From Paenibacillus pinihumi DSM 23905 = JCM 16419 (GTDB lineage Bacteria; Bacillota; Bacilli; Paenibacillales; Paenibacillaceae), in contig NZ_AULX01000023.1 of the NCBI RefSeq assembly GCF_000422505.1, forward strand, positions 1 to 64,000: a stretch of 64,000 nucleotides of DNA, given 5' to 3'. Positions 45,640 through 55,726 of the stretch are shown here, in pieces (the first letter of the stretch is position 1; the number at the start of each line of letters is the position of its first letter). Under the pieces are notes generated by a model. The model saw nothing but the letters and a program-made list of their open reading frames with translations, did no database searches and was not told the origin of the DNA. The translations under genes and the position numbers were made by a program.

Positions 45640-46416
45640 CTACCCTTTGAGCGTGCGCTTGATCGGGTCCAGCCCGCCGGTTACATCCAGAATATTGCCG
45701 GTTATAAAATCGGATCTGGAATCACACAAAAAGCAGATTGCACGGCCGACATCCTCTCCCGTTCCCGGTCTGCCGCGCGGCGATTCCTCATCGATTTCCC
45801 CTTCCACATCATCAATGGATTTCTCCTTGTTAATTCCCCGGATATCTCCCGGGCATATCATGTTTACCGTAATGCCGTGCGCAGCTTCCTCGACAGCCAG
45901 TGTCTTTGTAAACGATACAAGTCCGGTTTTGGCGGCGGCATATACAGCCCTGTGAGGCCATGCTCTTGCTTCTCCGGCATGACCGAACCCAAAGTGTATA
46001 ATCCGTCCCCACCGGCGCGCACGCATCCCTGGGAGCACACGGTGGTCCAGAAGCATGACACCGAGCAGATTGCCGTTAAGCATCTGATAGATTTCCTCCG
46101 TACTGTAATCCAGGAATACTCTCCGTTCCCGGATGAACGGGCCAGCATTATTAATCAGAATATCAATACTCCCGAAGGTTCTCTCCGCTTCATCGGCAAG
46201 ATGTTTGACCTGCTCAGGGTCAGAGATATCGGCCTGCACCGCAGCTGCCCCAACTCCAAGCGATTCGATTTGTCTTTTGAGCTGAAGCGCTTCCGGTTTG
46301 CTGTTTACATAATTCAATATAATATTGCAGCCCTGACTCGCCAAGAGCAGTGCTGTACTTTTGCCGAGTCCTTTGGCACTGCCGGTAATTAAAGCCGTTT
46401 TCCCCTTTAAATCCAC
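45640..46416 (-). CDS. short-chain dehydrogenase/reductase with altered active site
   Basis: 258 aa, GTG 46416 (GGAGGGG SD). Nucleotide motif ALITGSAKGLGKSTALLL, LINNAG and Tyr-x3-Lys in HRAVYAAAKTG. The Ser normally found in the strand IIxxS is replaced here (GRIIHFGFGHAGEARAW) and two extra residues precede the Tyr, so normal SDR catalysis may be weak or different. Substrate unknown. Confidence 0.8.
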   Translation of the reverse strand: MDLKGKTALITGSAKGLGKSTALLLASQGCNIILNYVNSKPEALQLKRQIESLGVGAAAVQADISDPEQVKHLADEAERTFGSIDILINNAGPFIRERRVFLDYSTEEIYQMLNGNLLGVMLLDHRVLPGMRARRWGRIIHFGFGHAGEARAWPHRAVYAAAKTGLVSFTKTLAVEEAAHGITVNMICPGDIRGINKEKSIDDVEGEIDEESPRGRPGTGEDVGRAICFLCDSRSDFITGNILDVTGGLDPIKRTLKG

Positions 46417-46544
46417 GGAATTTCTCCCCTCCACAGCTTGATAGCATAACAGCTTTACGCCTTCAATGGCAGTCAGGCACAAAGCTCCGCCAAGAACATC
46501 TTTTCAATAAGCCTGCCATCTCCCATGCCAAGGCTTATATCAGC

Positions 46545-47246
46545 TCAGCGAAATTTAGCGTAAGCATAGTCAAACGTATGGTATAAGGACTCCATAACCA
46601 TCTCGCAGCCCCTGTCCAGATCATTCAGCTGCCCGCTAATATTTTCAAGTTCGGCTTCCTGGCTGTTCATACTGTCCAGACGGCGAAGATCGTCCTGCAT
46701 CTCCGGGTTCATGTAATGAATTTCGGTATTGCGTCTTTTGCGTAATCGGGATAGAGGTTCCTTGTAGCGTTCCTTCAGCTCATTAAGCGTCTTGGATAAT
46801 GGGGGGTGCAAATTCTTTTCTCTCATGTTACGCAGAACGGTGAAATACGAAAAATGCGGCTTAACCCGCTCTGTCCGGAGCTGGAACATATCGTTCATAA
46901 GTGTCCCCAATTTATCCAGCAGCGAAAAGACGCGAATAAAGGCATTTTTATCGAAATAAACATGGCGGTAATAGCTGAGCAAATCCTCTTCGGTCATCTC
47001 AGCCATAGAAGTTGTCTTGATCTGGCCTGCAAACCGGTGGGAAGCATATTGGCTCTCCTCCAACTCATCCAGTGAGGCCAATAGTCCAAGTGTCCAAATT
47101 TCATACTTCCGCAAGCTGTGCTCCTGCTGCGGGTTTTCCTTGATCCGCTTCTGCATAAGGGAGACGAAACGCCGAATCAGATGAATGGTCTCGCCTAATC
47201 GGCCTTCGAGCTTACGCGGCGGTTCCCCAAACATCATACGAAGCAT
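46545..47246 (-). CDS. Cthe_2314-like HEPN domain protein
   Basis: 233 aa, ATG 47246 (AAAGGTGG). Conserved stretches FGEPPRK, SLRKYEIWTLGLLASLDELE, KNAFIRVFSLLDKLGTLMND, FSYFTVLRNM and LRKRRNTEIHYMNPEMQDDL match a protein common in Paenibacillus. The R-N-x3-H motif (RNTEIH) is the HEPN signature; some HEPN proteins are RNases. Single gene, role unknown. Confidence 0.75.
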   Translation of the reverse strand: MLRMMFGEPPRKLEGRLGETIHLIRRFVSLMQKRIKENPQQEHSLRKYEIWTLGLLASLDELEESQYASHRFAGQIKTTSMAEMTEEDLLSYYRHVYFDKNAFIRVFSLLDKLGTLMNDMFQLRTERVKPHFSYFTVLRNMREKNLHPPLSKTLNELKERYKEPLSRLRKRRNTEIHYMNPEMQDDLRRLDSMNSQEAELENISGQLNDLDRGCEMVMESLYHTFDYAYAKFR

Positions 47247-47441
47247 CGCAGGGCCACCTTTCCTCACGTCTGCTTTAACTGCCAACGGTAAAATACCCGC
47301 TTCGCCTTACTTAAGTAGTATGGTGCAGCAGGGCTGAAATATTCTTTCGCGCCTGGCGCTTCAGGTATCATTCCAGCCTTTTTTTATTTTACCATGTGCT
47401 GCCCCTGCGCATCTACACTGCAGACGTGTGCCCGGTCAAAA

Positions 47442-48377
47442 TTAGTAGCTCGTGCGACCCTTCCTGGATCTCCATGCCTGAATACATATATCAACCAACA
47501 GCGCAAAATAGCCGCAAATAATCAAATTATGAAGCAATCCTGTGAAAATAAACACATTCTCATTGCCAATGGCAAACGTTAAAAGCGCTCCGCTGAATAC
47601 TTGCACAATAACCAAAATAGTGGACAAGCGGCTCATCCGCAGCAGTCCTTCATGGGAAGTATGCTTATGAATATGAATCGTCAGCAGGATGACAAGCACC
47701 ACAAGAATCAGCGCCGCAATACGGTGCATGAAGACAATCCCTGATGCCCCGCTCAATTCGGGAATCACTTGACCGTTACATAGCGGCCAGCCCAGACATC
47801 CTCCTCCGGATTTGGTATGCCGGATAAAGGCTCCGATATAGACTACGATATACGTATAAACAAACAGCGCAAAGGAAAATTTGTAGACGGAAGCCGGCAC
47901 GGTATTCCACTGCGGGGCCGCCTTGCCTTTCCTGTAGCGTGACGCCCAGATGACCAGCAGCAATGTACTGGCAAAAGCCATGAGCGAGAAGCCGAAATGC
48001 AGCGCCATAACAGGCGGCGATTGCGGCCACATAACAGCAGCGGCGCCAAGCAGCGCTTGCAGTACAGTAAAGAACAATGCGCTCCCGGAATAGACAAGCG
48101 CTTCCTTTTGGCTGCGGAATTTGACCAGGGTATAGATAAAGACCAAAACCACAACAAGCCCTACAATTCCCGTTACCAGACGGTGAGAATATTCAATAAA
48201 AGATTCGAGTGTATACGCGGGAATGAACTTGCCATGACACAGCGGCCAATCATCTCCACATCCCCTGCCCGAACCGGTGTTGGTTACAAGCGCCCCGTTC
48301 AATAATACGAGCAGCATCCCTATAGTAGAGACAAGCGCAAGCAGGCGGTAGCTTTTGGGTACCAAAACATTCACCAC
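47442..48377 (-). CDS. ctaA: heme A synthase CtaA
   Basis: 311 aa with eight transmembrane helices. The first extracellular loop has GRGCGDDWPLCHGKFIPAYT with the Cys pair, and the second half repeats it (GGGCLGWPLCNGQVIPELSG). Four heme His are present in EYSHRLV, ALHFGF, FMHRIAA and LLHNLI. It oxidises heme O to heme A for cytochrome oxidase. GTG 48377 (or 48374) has only a weak SD. Confidence 0.93.
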   Translation of the reverse strand: MVNVLVPKSYRLLALVSTIGMLLVLLNGALVTNTGSGRGCGDDWPLCHGKFIPAYTLESFIEYSHRLVTGIVGLVVVLVFIYTLVKFRSQKEALVYSGSALFFTVLQALLGAAAVMWPQSPPVMALHFGFSLMAFASTLLLVIWASRYRKGKAAPQWNTVPASVYKFSFALFVYTYIVVYIGAFIRHTKSGGGCLGWPLCNGQVIPELSGASGIVFMHRIAALILVVLVILLTIHIHKHTSHEGLLRMSRLSTILVIVQVFSGALLTFAIGNENVFIFTGLLHNLIICGYFALLVDICIQAWRSRKGRTSY

Positions 48378-48632
48378 TTTTCGTATAAATAATTACAACC
48401 CATTATAGCGATAAAAAAAGGCAAAAGCCATGTTGAAAATGTGACAATCCCCGTCAGAACAACGGTTTGCTCAACGTGTCAACACCCTGTCACACATCAC
48501 GCCCGGCGGCATTCGGCAGCCGCATCATTGCTTATAGCTTATCCAATCTTACGGATAACCGGGCAGGAATGAATAGCTTGGACAACCAGCCAGTTCTCAT
48601 AAAAGAATTCGCACCAGCTGAAATGCAGGCAT
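48378..48632. other. intergenic region, nothing identified
   Basis: Between ctaA and the thioredoxin-like gene. No gene is seen. A repeated CGTGTC/TGTCA stretch around 48,470-48,495 is not clearly functional. Confidence 0.4.
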
Positions 48633-48685
48633 AAAAATACCCGCAAAAGCAGCTTCCCTAAACAGGCTGCTCTGCGGGTATTTTA
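48633..48685 (-). terminator. terminator of the thioredoxin-like gene
   Basis: AAATACCCGCA/TGCGGGTATTT outer stem and AGCAGC/GCTGCT inner stem, T-rich on the leftward strand. Confidence 0.85.
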
Positions 48686-48715
48686 TCTATTCATTCTAGC
48701 CCTGCTTACCATCAA

Positions 48716-49063
48716 TTAGTTGCCGGCCAAAGCACCTTGCACCTGAATGGCACGGTCAACAAACTGCTCGATTTCCTCGCGGCTTTTGCGGAGCTTGTTA
48801 ACGAAGCGCACCAGTTCCTTGCCTTCATAGAAAGCAATGAAGCTTGGAATACCCAAAATATTCAACTCGCTGCACAGCTCAGGCATATCGTCACGGTCAA
48901 TTTCCACGAAGGTCACTTGCCCTTTAAAGTGTTCCTCAACCGCGGGCATAAACGGATCGATGAAATGGCAATCCGGACACCAGGTCGTTTTGAATACTGC
49001 AATGGTCAGCTGCTGCTTGCCCGCCAAATCACGGAACTGCTGCTCTGTCTGCAGTTTTTGCAT
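48716..49063 (-). CDS. thioredoxin-like protein
   Basis: 115 aa, ATG 49063 (AAAGGGAG). Active site WCPDC in TIAVFKTTWCPDCHFIDPFM, cis-Pro in GIPSFIAFYEG. It has no signal peptide, so it is cytosolic. Encoded 4 bp after the lipoprotein gene. Confidence 0.88.
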   Translation of the reverse strand: MQKLQTEQQFRDLAGKQQLTIAVFKTTWCPDCHFIDPFMPAVEEHFKGQVTFVEIDRDDMPELCSELNILGIPSFIAFYEGKELVRFVNKLRKSREEIEQFVDRAIQVQGALAGN

Positions 49064-49067
49064 AGTT

Positions 49068-50666
49068 TTACAGCTCCCTTTCTGCAATTAGGATGCGGTA
49101 ATCGTCGCCCCAATCCTCCCAATGCAGCTTCCCGCCAAGAGCCTGAATCAAATCACGAGCAGGCACGTAAAGCGTTCCGTCTACCTTGGTAGTAGGTGAG
49201 GACCATTTTACCACATTTCCGTTCACAGTCAAAGAATCCGCATCTTTCACAATGGAAATTCTAGTGTTGGTCGGCTTGTCATAAATTTTGAACGTTGTGT
49301 CATCCTCTGTGTAATCCAGACTTGCACCGAACTGGTCCAATGTGTCGCGCAGCGGAAGCAGTGTCAGCCCCTGAGGCAGCACGATTGGCGGATGATCGTC
49401 ATATTCCCCGAAGTACAAGCTTTGCTTGTTCATGCCAAACTTCTTCAGCAGATTATATACAGTGGAATCTTCATTGAAGAATTGCAACATTTGGAAGCTT
49501 TCGGAATTGAACACTTGATCGAAGCCGTAGTAAACGGAAGTTTCGGATGGCTTGACAGGCGTCACAATGCCGTTTACATTCCAGCTTTCACTCGTAATAT
49601 TAAGACTAAAGCCTTCTAAAGGACTGGCCATAAATTCTTCTGACTGATCCACGCCTGGTTTAAATACCGCTGTTACAGCTGATTTGCGGATATCCAGCTT
49701 GGAATCTACAAACAGATTGTATTTCAGATAGGAGTTGGCATTCAGAATTTCCTTGTAGTCACTGTCATTAATCGCGCTGTCCAGTTCAGTCTTGATTTCC
49801 TTCAGGAACTTGATGAATCCATCCGCTCCTTCAGCAGCAAGCTGCTCCTTGGTTTTCCCTTCCAAATACTCCTCAGAGAACGGATCGGCGACGCCCAGGG
49901 ATTCCCAAAGGTCAGGCTGTTCGGATGTAATGCGGATTAGTTCAGTCAGCACATTCTTAACGCCCTCAGGATCAGAAATCAGTGCAGACAGGAAGCTTTG
50001 TACCCAAGGCAGCAGCTCGGAGCCGTCAATATCAGCCTCTACATGCATACCTGTCAATTTCTCATTATGGACAGTCTCGCTTCCCGGTTTAACGGAAATG
50101 CGTTTCGGGTTAGGAAGCTTCTCAATAATAAATCCGCTAGCTGTTTCCATCACCTTTCTCTGCAGCTCGGCAACCTTAGCTTCAAGCTCCGCATTCGTCT
50201 CTGCATCAGCAGCAGCTTCTTCCAGCTCAGGCAACCCGTACCCGTAATAGGCAATGTCTTTAATGTTAAACACAAACGGACGCTTCGCCCCATCAATATG
50301 TATTACAGCTTGCTTATGGTCGCTATACACGGAGAAGCCAATCTTCTCGCTGCCCAGTGACAGCACGCCATCCGTAGAAAAATGCTGCTCTTTATTCATC
50401 TTGATATCTGTCAGTTCCAGTTTTACATTTGAAAATAATTCCATCATTGCGGCTTCTTCCGGATCAAGTCCTTCAGCCGCATTCTCTTTCAACAACAACT
50501 TGAACTCCATGGTCTGGTTGCCTTCAGAGGAAGTTACCTTCAAGGACTGCTTCAATGCGGAGTTGAAATCCAGCCCTCCTACAGACTGACAGCCCGCAGC
50601 AATGATAAGGACCATCGATAGCAATAATGCAATCAGTCCCTTTCTGCTCTTCATAATTTTATTCAA
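49068..50666 (-). CDS. lipoprotein with C-terminal copper-amine-oxidase-N (stalk) domain
   Basis: 532 aa, TTG 50666. Signal with lipobox IIAAGC (Cys26). A long middle region with helices (AADAETNAELEAKVAELQRK) may form a lipid-binding or structural cradle. The last 130 residues (VLPQGLTLLPLRDTLDQFGA; DGTLYVPARDLIQALGGKLH) are the CuAO-N/stalk domain common in Paenibacillus surface proteins. Exported and anchored; ligand unknown. Confidence 0.8.
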   Translation of the reverse strand: MNKIMKSRKGLIALLLSMVLIIAAGCQSVGGLDFNSALKQSLKVTSSEGNQTMEFKLLLKENAAEGLDPEEAAMMELFSNVKLELTDIKMNKEQHFSTDGVLSLGSEKIGFSVYSDHKQAVIHIDGAKRPFVFNIKDIAYYGYGLPELEEAAADAETNAELEAKVAELQRKVMETASGFIIEKLPNPKRISVKPGSETVHNEKLTGMHVEADIDGSELLPWVQSFLSALISDPEGVKNVLTELIRITSEQPDLWESLGVADPFSEEYLEGKTKEQLAAEGADGFIKFLKEIKTELDSAINDSDYKEILNANSYLKYNLFVDSKLDIRKSAVTAVFKPGVDQSEEFMASPLEGFSLNITSESWNVNGIVTPVKPSETSVYYGFDQVFNSESFQMLQFFNEDSTVYNLLKKFGMNKQSLYFGEYDDHPPIVLPQGLTLLPLRDTLDQFGASLDYTEDDTTFKIYDKPTNTRISIVKDADSLTVNGNVVKWSSPTTKVDGTLYVPARDLIQALGGKLHWEDWGDDYRILIAEREL

Positions 50667-50842
50667 GATACCTTTCCCCTCTCCATTAAATTGTAACAGC
50701 GTTTATTTTAGCACAAGCGCCGTTATTTGGTAACGGGAATTTAGGGCTATTCCCTACTACTATATAACCAGTCGAAAGATGGAAGTAAACACAATTCCGG
50801 ATAAAAATGTTACGCAAAATAGAAAATAACCATAAAATAAAC

Positions 50843-50896
50843 AAAAAAGGGAAATTCAGCTGAAATTCAAAAAATAACAGCTGGCGTTTCCCTTTT
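50843..50896 (-). terminator. terminator of the flippase gene
   Basis: AAAAGGGAAA/TTTCCCTTTT stem with CAGCTG inner pair, ending in TTTTTTGTTT on the leftward strand. Confidence 0.8.
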
Positions 50897-50900
50897 CCTT

Positions 50901-52556
50901 TTATGAGTGAGCTTGAGGCTGCTTGCCGCCCAAACGGCGAAGAAGCACATTAAATACTTTGCGAAGCGGTCCCGGAAAAGAGGACGCATCCTGGGCAGTG
51001 ACAATTTTCAACAAAACCAGCAGTACAAAATAGCTGACAATCATGACGAGGCCGGAGCATGCAGCTGAAAAGAAAAATTGCAGCTTGTCCGGCAGCGGAT
51101 CAAGCAGGATCCGGCCGCCCAGTTCAACTCCAAAGCCCAGCGCTCCGGTAATGGCCACAGTCAATATATAGCGGCTCCAGCGGCCGCCCAGCACATTGAG
51201 ACTGACCTCCTTGCGGATGACCCGCAGGTTCAGTGCAGTAATCATAATAAAGCAAAGCGTAGATGCGATAATAAGGCCATATACTCCCAGGAACGGGCCC
51301 AAAGCAATGCTTCCGGCCACCTTCACTGCAATCCCTGCGAACGTATGCCGCAGCGGACTCGTCTGCTTGCCCATTCCGAACAGCATTGAATTGGTCGTCA
51401 TCATCGTAATCTGAAATATCGTTCCGGCTGTAAGCGCCGCGACGATACCGCTGCCCCCGGTTCCCTCGAACAAAAATCCCGTTACGGAAACAGCTGCTAT
51501 CGTAAGCGAGAGCGCGGCAGGAATGCCCGTGAACAGCACGATGCGCATGACCAGCGAGCCCTGACGCTGCACCTCCGCCATATTGCGGACGGAATAGGCC
51601 GAAGAGATGGCCGGAATGATTGAGGTACTCAAGGCAATAGCCAGAATTGGCGGAAGGCCTGCCACTCCCTGCGCCCTGATTCCGAGCCAATTCAGGGCAG
51701 CAAGTGCCCCTTCTGCAGAATAGTAAGCCCCGGTTACCCGGTTGAACAGCAAAGTATCAAACATGTATAAGAGCTGCACCGTCATGGCTGTGATTACGAT
51801 CGGAACCGATATTCGGAACAGCTCGCCATAAATTGTTTTCAATCTCAGTTTGACGATGCCGGTCTTCTGCTCTCTTTGAATGGTTGCCTGCATGGCCTCA
51901 TCAGCAGTATCCTGACGGCGCAGCTTGCGGGCATACCAGAGCATGACCAGAAATGCGCCGATGCTTCCGAGCACGCTGCCAAATGAAGCTCCGGCTGCCA
52001 GCCACTCATTGTCAAACCCGATTGACAACAGCAAGAGAGCAAGTCCAACCGCCGTAATGACACGGAAAATCTGCTCCACAATTTGCGAGATCGCCCCGGC
52101 GCTCATCATTTGCCTGCCCTGGAAATAGCCGCGCATCATAGCAATCACCGGGAACAGCAGCAAGGATGGCGCAATCGCCTGAACCGCAAGCCTCGCACCC
52201 GGATATCCCGAAATCTCGGTCACGATAAACGGGGAAAATACATAAAGCAATACCGCCATCATAATTCCGGAGACGGCCCCGAACAGCAGCGCTGCCCGGT
52301 AAATTTGCTGACCCTCATGAACCCGTCCCTGTGCGTAGCGCTCGGAGACCATTTTGCTGATTGCGCTAGGGATTCCGCCTGTTGCGATAATAAGCAGGAA
52401 CAGATACACGTTGTTCGCCTGGGCGAAATAAGTCCCTCCGTCCTTCCCCAGAATGCTGTCTAGAGGAATACGCTGAAACAGGCCTAAAAAACGGGCGACC
52501 AGAGCGGCCGCCGCCAATATAAGTGTTCCTTTAAGCAGAGAATCTTTTTTTATCAT
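50901..52556 (-). CDS. MurJ/SpoVB-type lipid flippase (YtgP-like)
   Basis: 551 aa, about 14 transmembrane helices. LKGTLILAAAALVARFLGLF and GGIPSAISKMVSERYAQGRV are typical of the SpoVB/YtgP branch of the MVF family. GYFQGRQMMSAGAISQIVEQ is the conserved central motif. It is expected to flip lipid-linked cell-wall precursors. Confidence 0.88.
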   Translation of the reverse strand: MIKKDSLLKGTLILAAAALVARFLGLFQRIPLDSILGKDGGTYFAQANNVYLFLLIIATGGIPSAISKMVSERYAQGRVHEGQQIYRAALLFGAVSGIMMAVLLYVFSPFIVTEISGYPGARLAVQAIAPSLLLFPVIAMMRGYFQGRQMMSAGAISQIVEQIFRVITAVGLALLLLSIGFDNEWLAAGASFGSVLGSIGAFLVMLWYARKLRRQDTADEAMQATIQREQKTGIVKLRLKTIYGELFRISVPIVITAMTVQLLYMFDTLLFNRVTGAYYSAEGALAALNWLGIRAQGVAGLPPILAIALSTSIIPAISSAYSVRNMAEVQRQGSLVMRIVLFTGIPAALSLTIAAVSVTGFLFEGTGGSGIVAALTAGTIFQITMMTTNSMLFGMGKQTSPLRHTFAGIAVKVAGSIALGPFLGVYGLIIASTLCFIMITALNLRVIRKEVSLNVLGGRWSRYILTVAITGALGFGVELGGRILLDPLPDKLQFFFSAACSGLVMIVSYFVLLVLLKIVTAQDASSFPGPLRKVFNVLLRRLGGKQPQAHS

Positions 52557-52589
52557 TTCCTTTAAATACCCGCCTGTTCCTCCGCTTGA

Positions 52590-53309
52590 TCAGCCTTTGA
52601 TAGGCTCCAGCGGTTGATGATTGCCTCTGACAGGCGCTGCTGCCCCCGAAGGAGCTGCCCAGCGGACTCCATTGCGGATTGCTTGCAGTACCTCAGGATG
52701 GTAGTAGGTCGGGTGGCTCTCATGTCCGGGACGGAAATAAAAGATTTTGCCCTGGCCGCGATAGAAAGTGCAGCCGCTGCGGAATACTTCCCCGCCTTCA
52801 AACCAGCTGATAAATACCAGCTCGTCCGGCGCTGGAATATCAAAATGCTCACCGTACATTTCCTCATGATCAATGGTAATATATTCAGGCAGTCCCGAAG
52901 CGATCGGATGCGCAGGGTTTACAACCCATATCCGTTCTTTCTCGTTGGCCTCGCGCCATTTCAGATCACAGCCTGTCCCCATCAAAGCTTTGAAAATCTT
53001 GGAGAAATGTCCCGAGTGCAGAACAATAAGACCCATTCCGGCCAGCACTCTCGCCTTCACACGCTCAACAATGGCGTCCTCAACCTCATCATGAGCCAGA
53101 TGGCCCCACCAGAGCAGTACATCGGTATTTGCCAGCACTTCCTCGGTCAAGCCATGCTCCGGCTCATCCAGCGTTGCCGTTCTGATTTCAATTCCGCCCT
53201 CGGCAATGCCCTTGGCAAGCGCCTCATGAATGCCGTCCGGATAAATTTTCGCTACAGCTTCATTGTTCTTTTCATGCCTGAATTCATTCCATATCGTCAC
53301 TTTAATCAT
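52590..53309 (-). CDS. ThuA domain protein
   Basis: 239 aa, ATG 53309. [55 protein letters not shown] and [20 protein letters not shown] match ThuA, a glutamine-amidotransferase-like fold linked to trehalose/sugar metabolism. Exact reaction unknown. Confidence 0.88.
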   Translation of the reverse strand: MIKVTIWNEFRHEKNNEAVAKIYPDGIHEALAKGIAEGGIEIRTATLDEPEHGLTEEVLANTDVLLWWGHLAHDEVEDAIVERVKARVLAGMGLIVLHSGHFSKIFKALMGTGCDLKWREANEKERIWVVNPAHPIASGLPEYITIDHEEMYGEHFDIPAPDELVFISWFEGGEVFRSGCTFYRGQGKIFYFRPGHESHPTYYHPEVLQAIRNGVRWAAPSGAAAPVRGNHQPLEPIKG

Positions 53310-53336
53310 TGAATCCGTACACTCCCAATCGTGGAA

Positions 53337-53822
53337 TTAATAAATCAGCAGCCATACAATGAACAAGACGATCATCAGCAGCTGCAAAATAATTTTGACC
53401 ACCGTGCTGGAGAACAGGCCAATAACGGACCCGTACCCTACTTTCAGCGACTGCTTTGCGTCAGTACCAACCATCAGTTCCCCGATAACCGCACCGACAA
53501 ACGGGCCGATCAAAAGCCCAAAGCCCGGTATGAGAAACGGACCGATCAAAATTCCAACCGTACTGCCGATAACGGATGCCCTGGAGCCGCCGTACTTCTT
53601 GACTCCCCAGGCATTGACCGCATAATCGGCAATAAACAGCACCACAACAATCAATGTCTGCACGGTCCAGAAAAACCAGTTAAACGGCGCAAAACTGATC
53701 ATGAACCCATACACAAAAAAAGCGCCATAGATCGCAAGCGCCCCGGGCAGAACCGGGAAGATCGCTCCCGCCATACCTACAGCGAACAGGACGATAACCA
53801 GAATCCAGCCTGCAATTTCCAT
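53337..53822 (-). CDS. DUF456 membrane protein
   Basis: 161 aa, ATG 53822. Small four-to-five-helix protein with Gly-rich repeat GSTVGILIGPFLIPGFGLLI, then GPFVGAVIGELM, the DUF456 signature. Function unknown. Confidence 0.85.
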   Translation of the reverse strand: MEIAGWILVIVLFAVGMAGAIFPVLPGALAIYGAFFVYGFMISFAPFNWFFWTVQTLIVVVLFIADYAVNAWGVKKYGGSRASVIGSTVGILIGPFLIPGFGLLIGPFVGAVIGELMVGTDAKQSLKVGYGSVIGLFSSTVVKIILQLLMIVLFIVWLLIY

Positions 53823-53944
53823 CGTCCAAAGCTCCCTCCCTTCAAGTCAGTCCAACATTGTGCAATGCCCTGGTGCCACTACAGTGTGTAAGTTCGTTAT
53901 TGCGATCAAGCCAGTTTCATAGACGGCCCCTCGATTGAGCCGGA

Positions 53945-54691
53945 TTAAATTTTAACAATATGCTCCAGCACATGGGCAATGGCATCCTCGTTATTGGATA
54001 CGGTAACGGCATTAGCTGCCTGCTTCACCGCATCCTGCGCATTCCCCATCGCAATGCCCAGACCGGCTTCACGGATTGCTGCAATATCATTGAGACTGTC
54101 GCCGACCGCAATAACCTGGGACATATCCAGCTCCAGCAGACCGCATAGCTCTTGCAGGGCGGATGCTTTAGAGATGCCCCCGGGATTAATCTCAAGATTA
54201 GTCGGTGAGGAATTGGATATTTCCAATCCGCCCCAATTGCTGATCTCCTGTATGATTGCCTCACGCGCTGCATCATTTTTCGTATCGTAGCCAAATTTCA
54301 GCCAGTGCAGATCATCCGGCGACTGCCCCGGCTCCAGCCATTTTTCTGTATTATATACTTTGTCGACGGTATAGCCCCAATGCCAGGTTTCGTGTTTTTG
54401 TGCAAGCTCCAGGAGCCGGCTGACGATTCCTTCATTAAGGAACGTCCGGCGGTAGAGCACATGCGGACGGTGCCAGATTTCTCCGCCATTGACCGTAATC
54501 ATCGGTGTGTCCAGCTTGAGCTGCTCGGCATAAGGAAGGGCGCTTTGAAATCCGCGTCCGGTAGAGAGGCAGACGATCATTCCAGCCTCCCGGGCCTTAT
54601 ATATCCACGCTGCATTTTTACTGCTGATCTCGCTTGTATCATTGAGCAATGTTCCATCCATATCCAACGCAATCAATTTATATTTATTCAT
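53945..54691 (-). CDS. HAD-superfamily Cof-type phosphatase
   Basis: 248 aa, ATG 54691. Motif I ALDMDGTLLND, motif II CLSTGRGF, Lys region and motif IV VIAVGDSLNDIAAIREAGLG with ALQELCGLLELDMSQ before it. Cof-type HADs dephosphorylate sugar phosphates or flavin precursors. Confidence 0.9.
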   Translation of the reverse strand: MNKYKLIALDMDGTLLNDTSEISSKNAAWIYKAREAGMIVCLSTGRGFQSALPYAEQLKLDTPMITVNGGEIWHRPHVLYRRTFLNEGIVSRLLELAQKHETWHWGYTVDKVYNTEKWLEPGQSPDDLHWLKFGYDTKNDAAREAIIQEISNWGGLEISNSSPTNLEINPGGISKASALQELCGLLELDMSQVIAVGDSLNDIAAIREAGLGIAMGNAQDAVKQAANAVTVSNNEDAIAHVLEHIVKI

Positions 54692-54838
54692 GATGCTCCT
54701 CCCTCACCTTGCTCTACAGACATTTTAGCATACTTGCCTGGCTTTAAAAACAGCAAGACCTGCCCCGGTATACATTGGGACAGGCCAAATATGCTTATCA
54801 AGTGTCCAGGGCTGTGCCGTCATTAACTGGCATATCCC

Positions 54839-55726
54839 TTATGCTCCAAGCTGCTGCCTGGACAGCCGGCGTCTGCGGGCAGCGCGGGCGACGAGGCCAT
54901 GCTTGGGCGAGAACAGAAAAGCCAATACGAATAACAGCGCAGCCGCGCACACCATACAGCCGGCAATAGAGGCATCCAGCACAACTGCTGCCCCGTAGCC
55001 GATAACGGTGCTCAGCACCCCGATGCCTGCGCTCAACGCGATCATCCGGCCCAGCCGGTCTGTCAGCAGGTACGCAGTGGACGCCGGAATAATCAGCAGG
55101 CCTACTACAAGAATTGCACCCACGCTTTCAAATGAGCTGACAGTAGCCATGGAGACCAGCCCCATAAGCAAGTAATGGAACAGGGCTACCGGAATACCAA
55201 GTGCGGCTGCAAGTGCGGGGTCAAAAGCACACAGCTTGAACTGCTTGTAGAACAGTCCAAGTACCGCAAGAATGACCAGCAGTGTGAAGCCGAGCAGCCA
55301 GACCGCCTTTGGCCCCAAATCAACACCCGACATCGACCAGGTATTCCAGTGCACATAGGCAATCTCTCCGTATAGCACGCAATCCAGATCCAGATCGACC
55401 TGGCGGGCATTCAGGCTGACGAGCACGACTCCAACGGCGAACAGTGCGGTAAATACAACGCCAATAGATGCATCGGCCTGCACACCACTCTGCTTGAACA
55501 TTTGAATTAGAAACACCGTTACCAGTCCCAGCAGCGAAGCTCCCAGCAGCATGGCGAATGAATCGCGTGAACCGCTGATCATAAAGGCGATGACAATGCC
55601 GGGCAGTACGGAGTGGCTGATCGCATCCCCGATCATCGCCATCTTGCGAAGGACGAGGAAGGCTCCTAAAATCCCGCAGCAGGAAGCGACGAGGGCTCCG
55701 GTAAGCAGAATCCAGAAATCGATCAT
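54839..55726 (-). CDS. metal ABC transporter permease (MntD-like)
   Basis: 295 aa, ATG 55726, overlapping the upstream gene by 4 bp. Eight to nine helices; GAFLVLRKMAMIGDAISHSV and GIVFTALFAVGVVLVSLNAR... type loops are typical of ABC-3 family permeases for Mn, Zn or Fe. Second permease of the four-gene importer. Confidence 0.88.
   Translation of the reverse strand: MIDFWILLTGALVASCCGILGAFLVLRKMAMIGDAISHSVLPGIVIAFMISGSRDSFAMLLGASLLGLVTVFLIQMFKQSGVQADASIGVVFTALFAVGVVLVSLNARQVDLDLDCVLYGEIAYVHWNTWSMSGVDLGPKAVWLLGFTLLVILAVLGLFYKQFKLCAFDPALAAALGIPVALFHYLLMGLVSMATVSSFESVGAILVVGLLIIPASTAYLLTDRLGRMIALSAGIGVLSTVIGYGAAVVLDASIAGCMVCAAALLFVLAFLFSPKHGLVARAARRRRLSRQQLGA

Noticed and set aside
45544-46392. 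282-aa open frame on the plus strand
   Set aside because: Antisense shadow of the SDR gene.
52614-53312. 232-aa open frame on the plus strand
   Set aside because: Antisense shadow of the ThuA gene; no SD.
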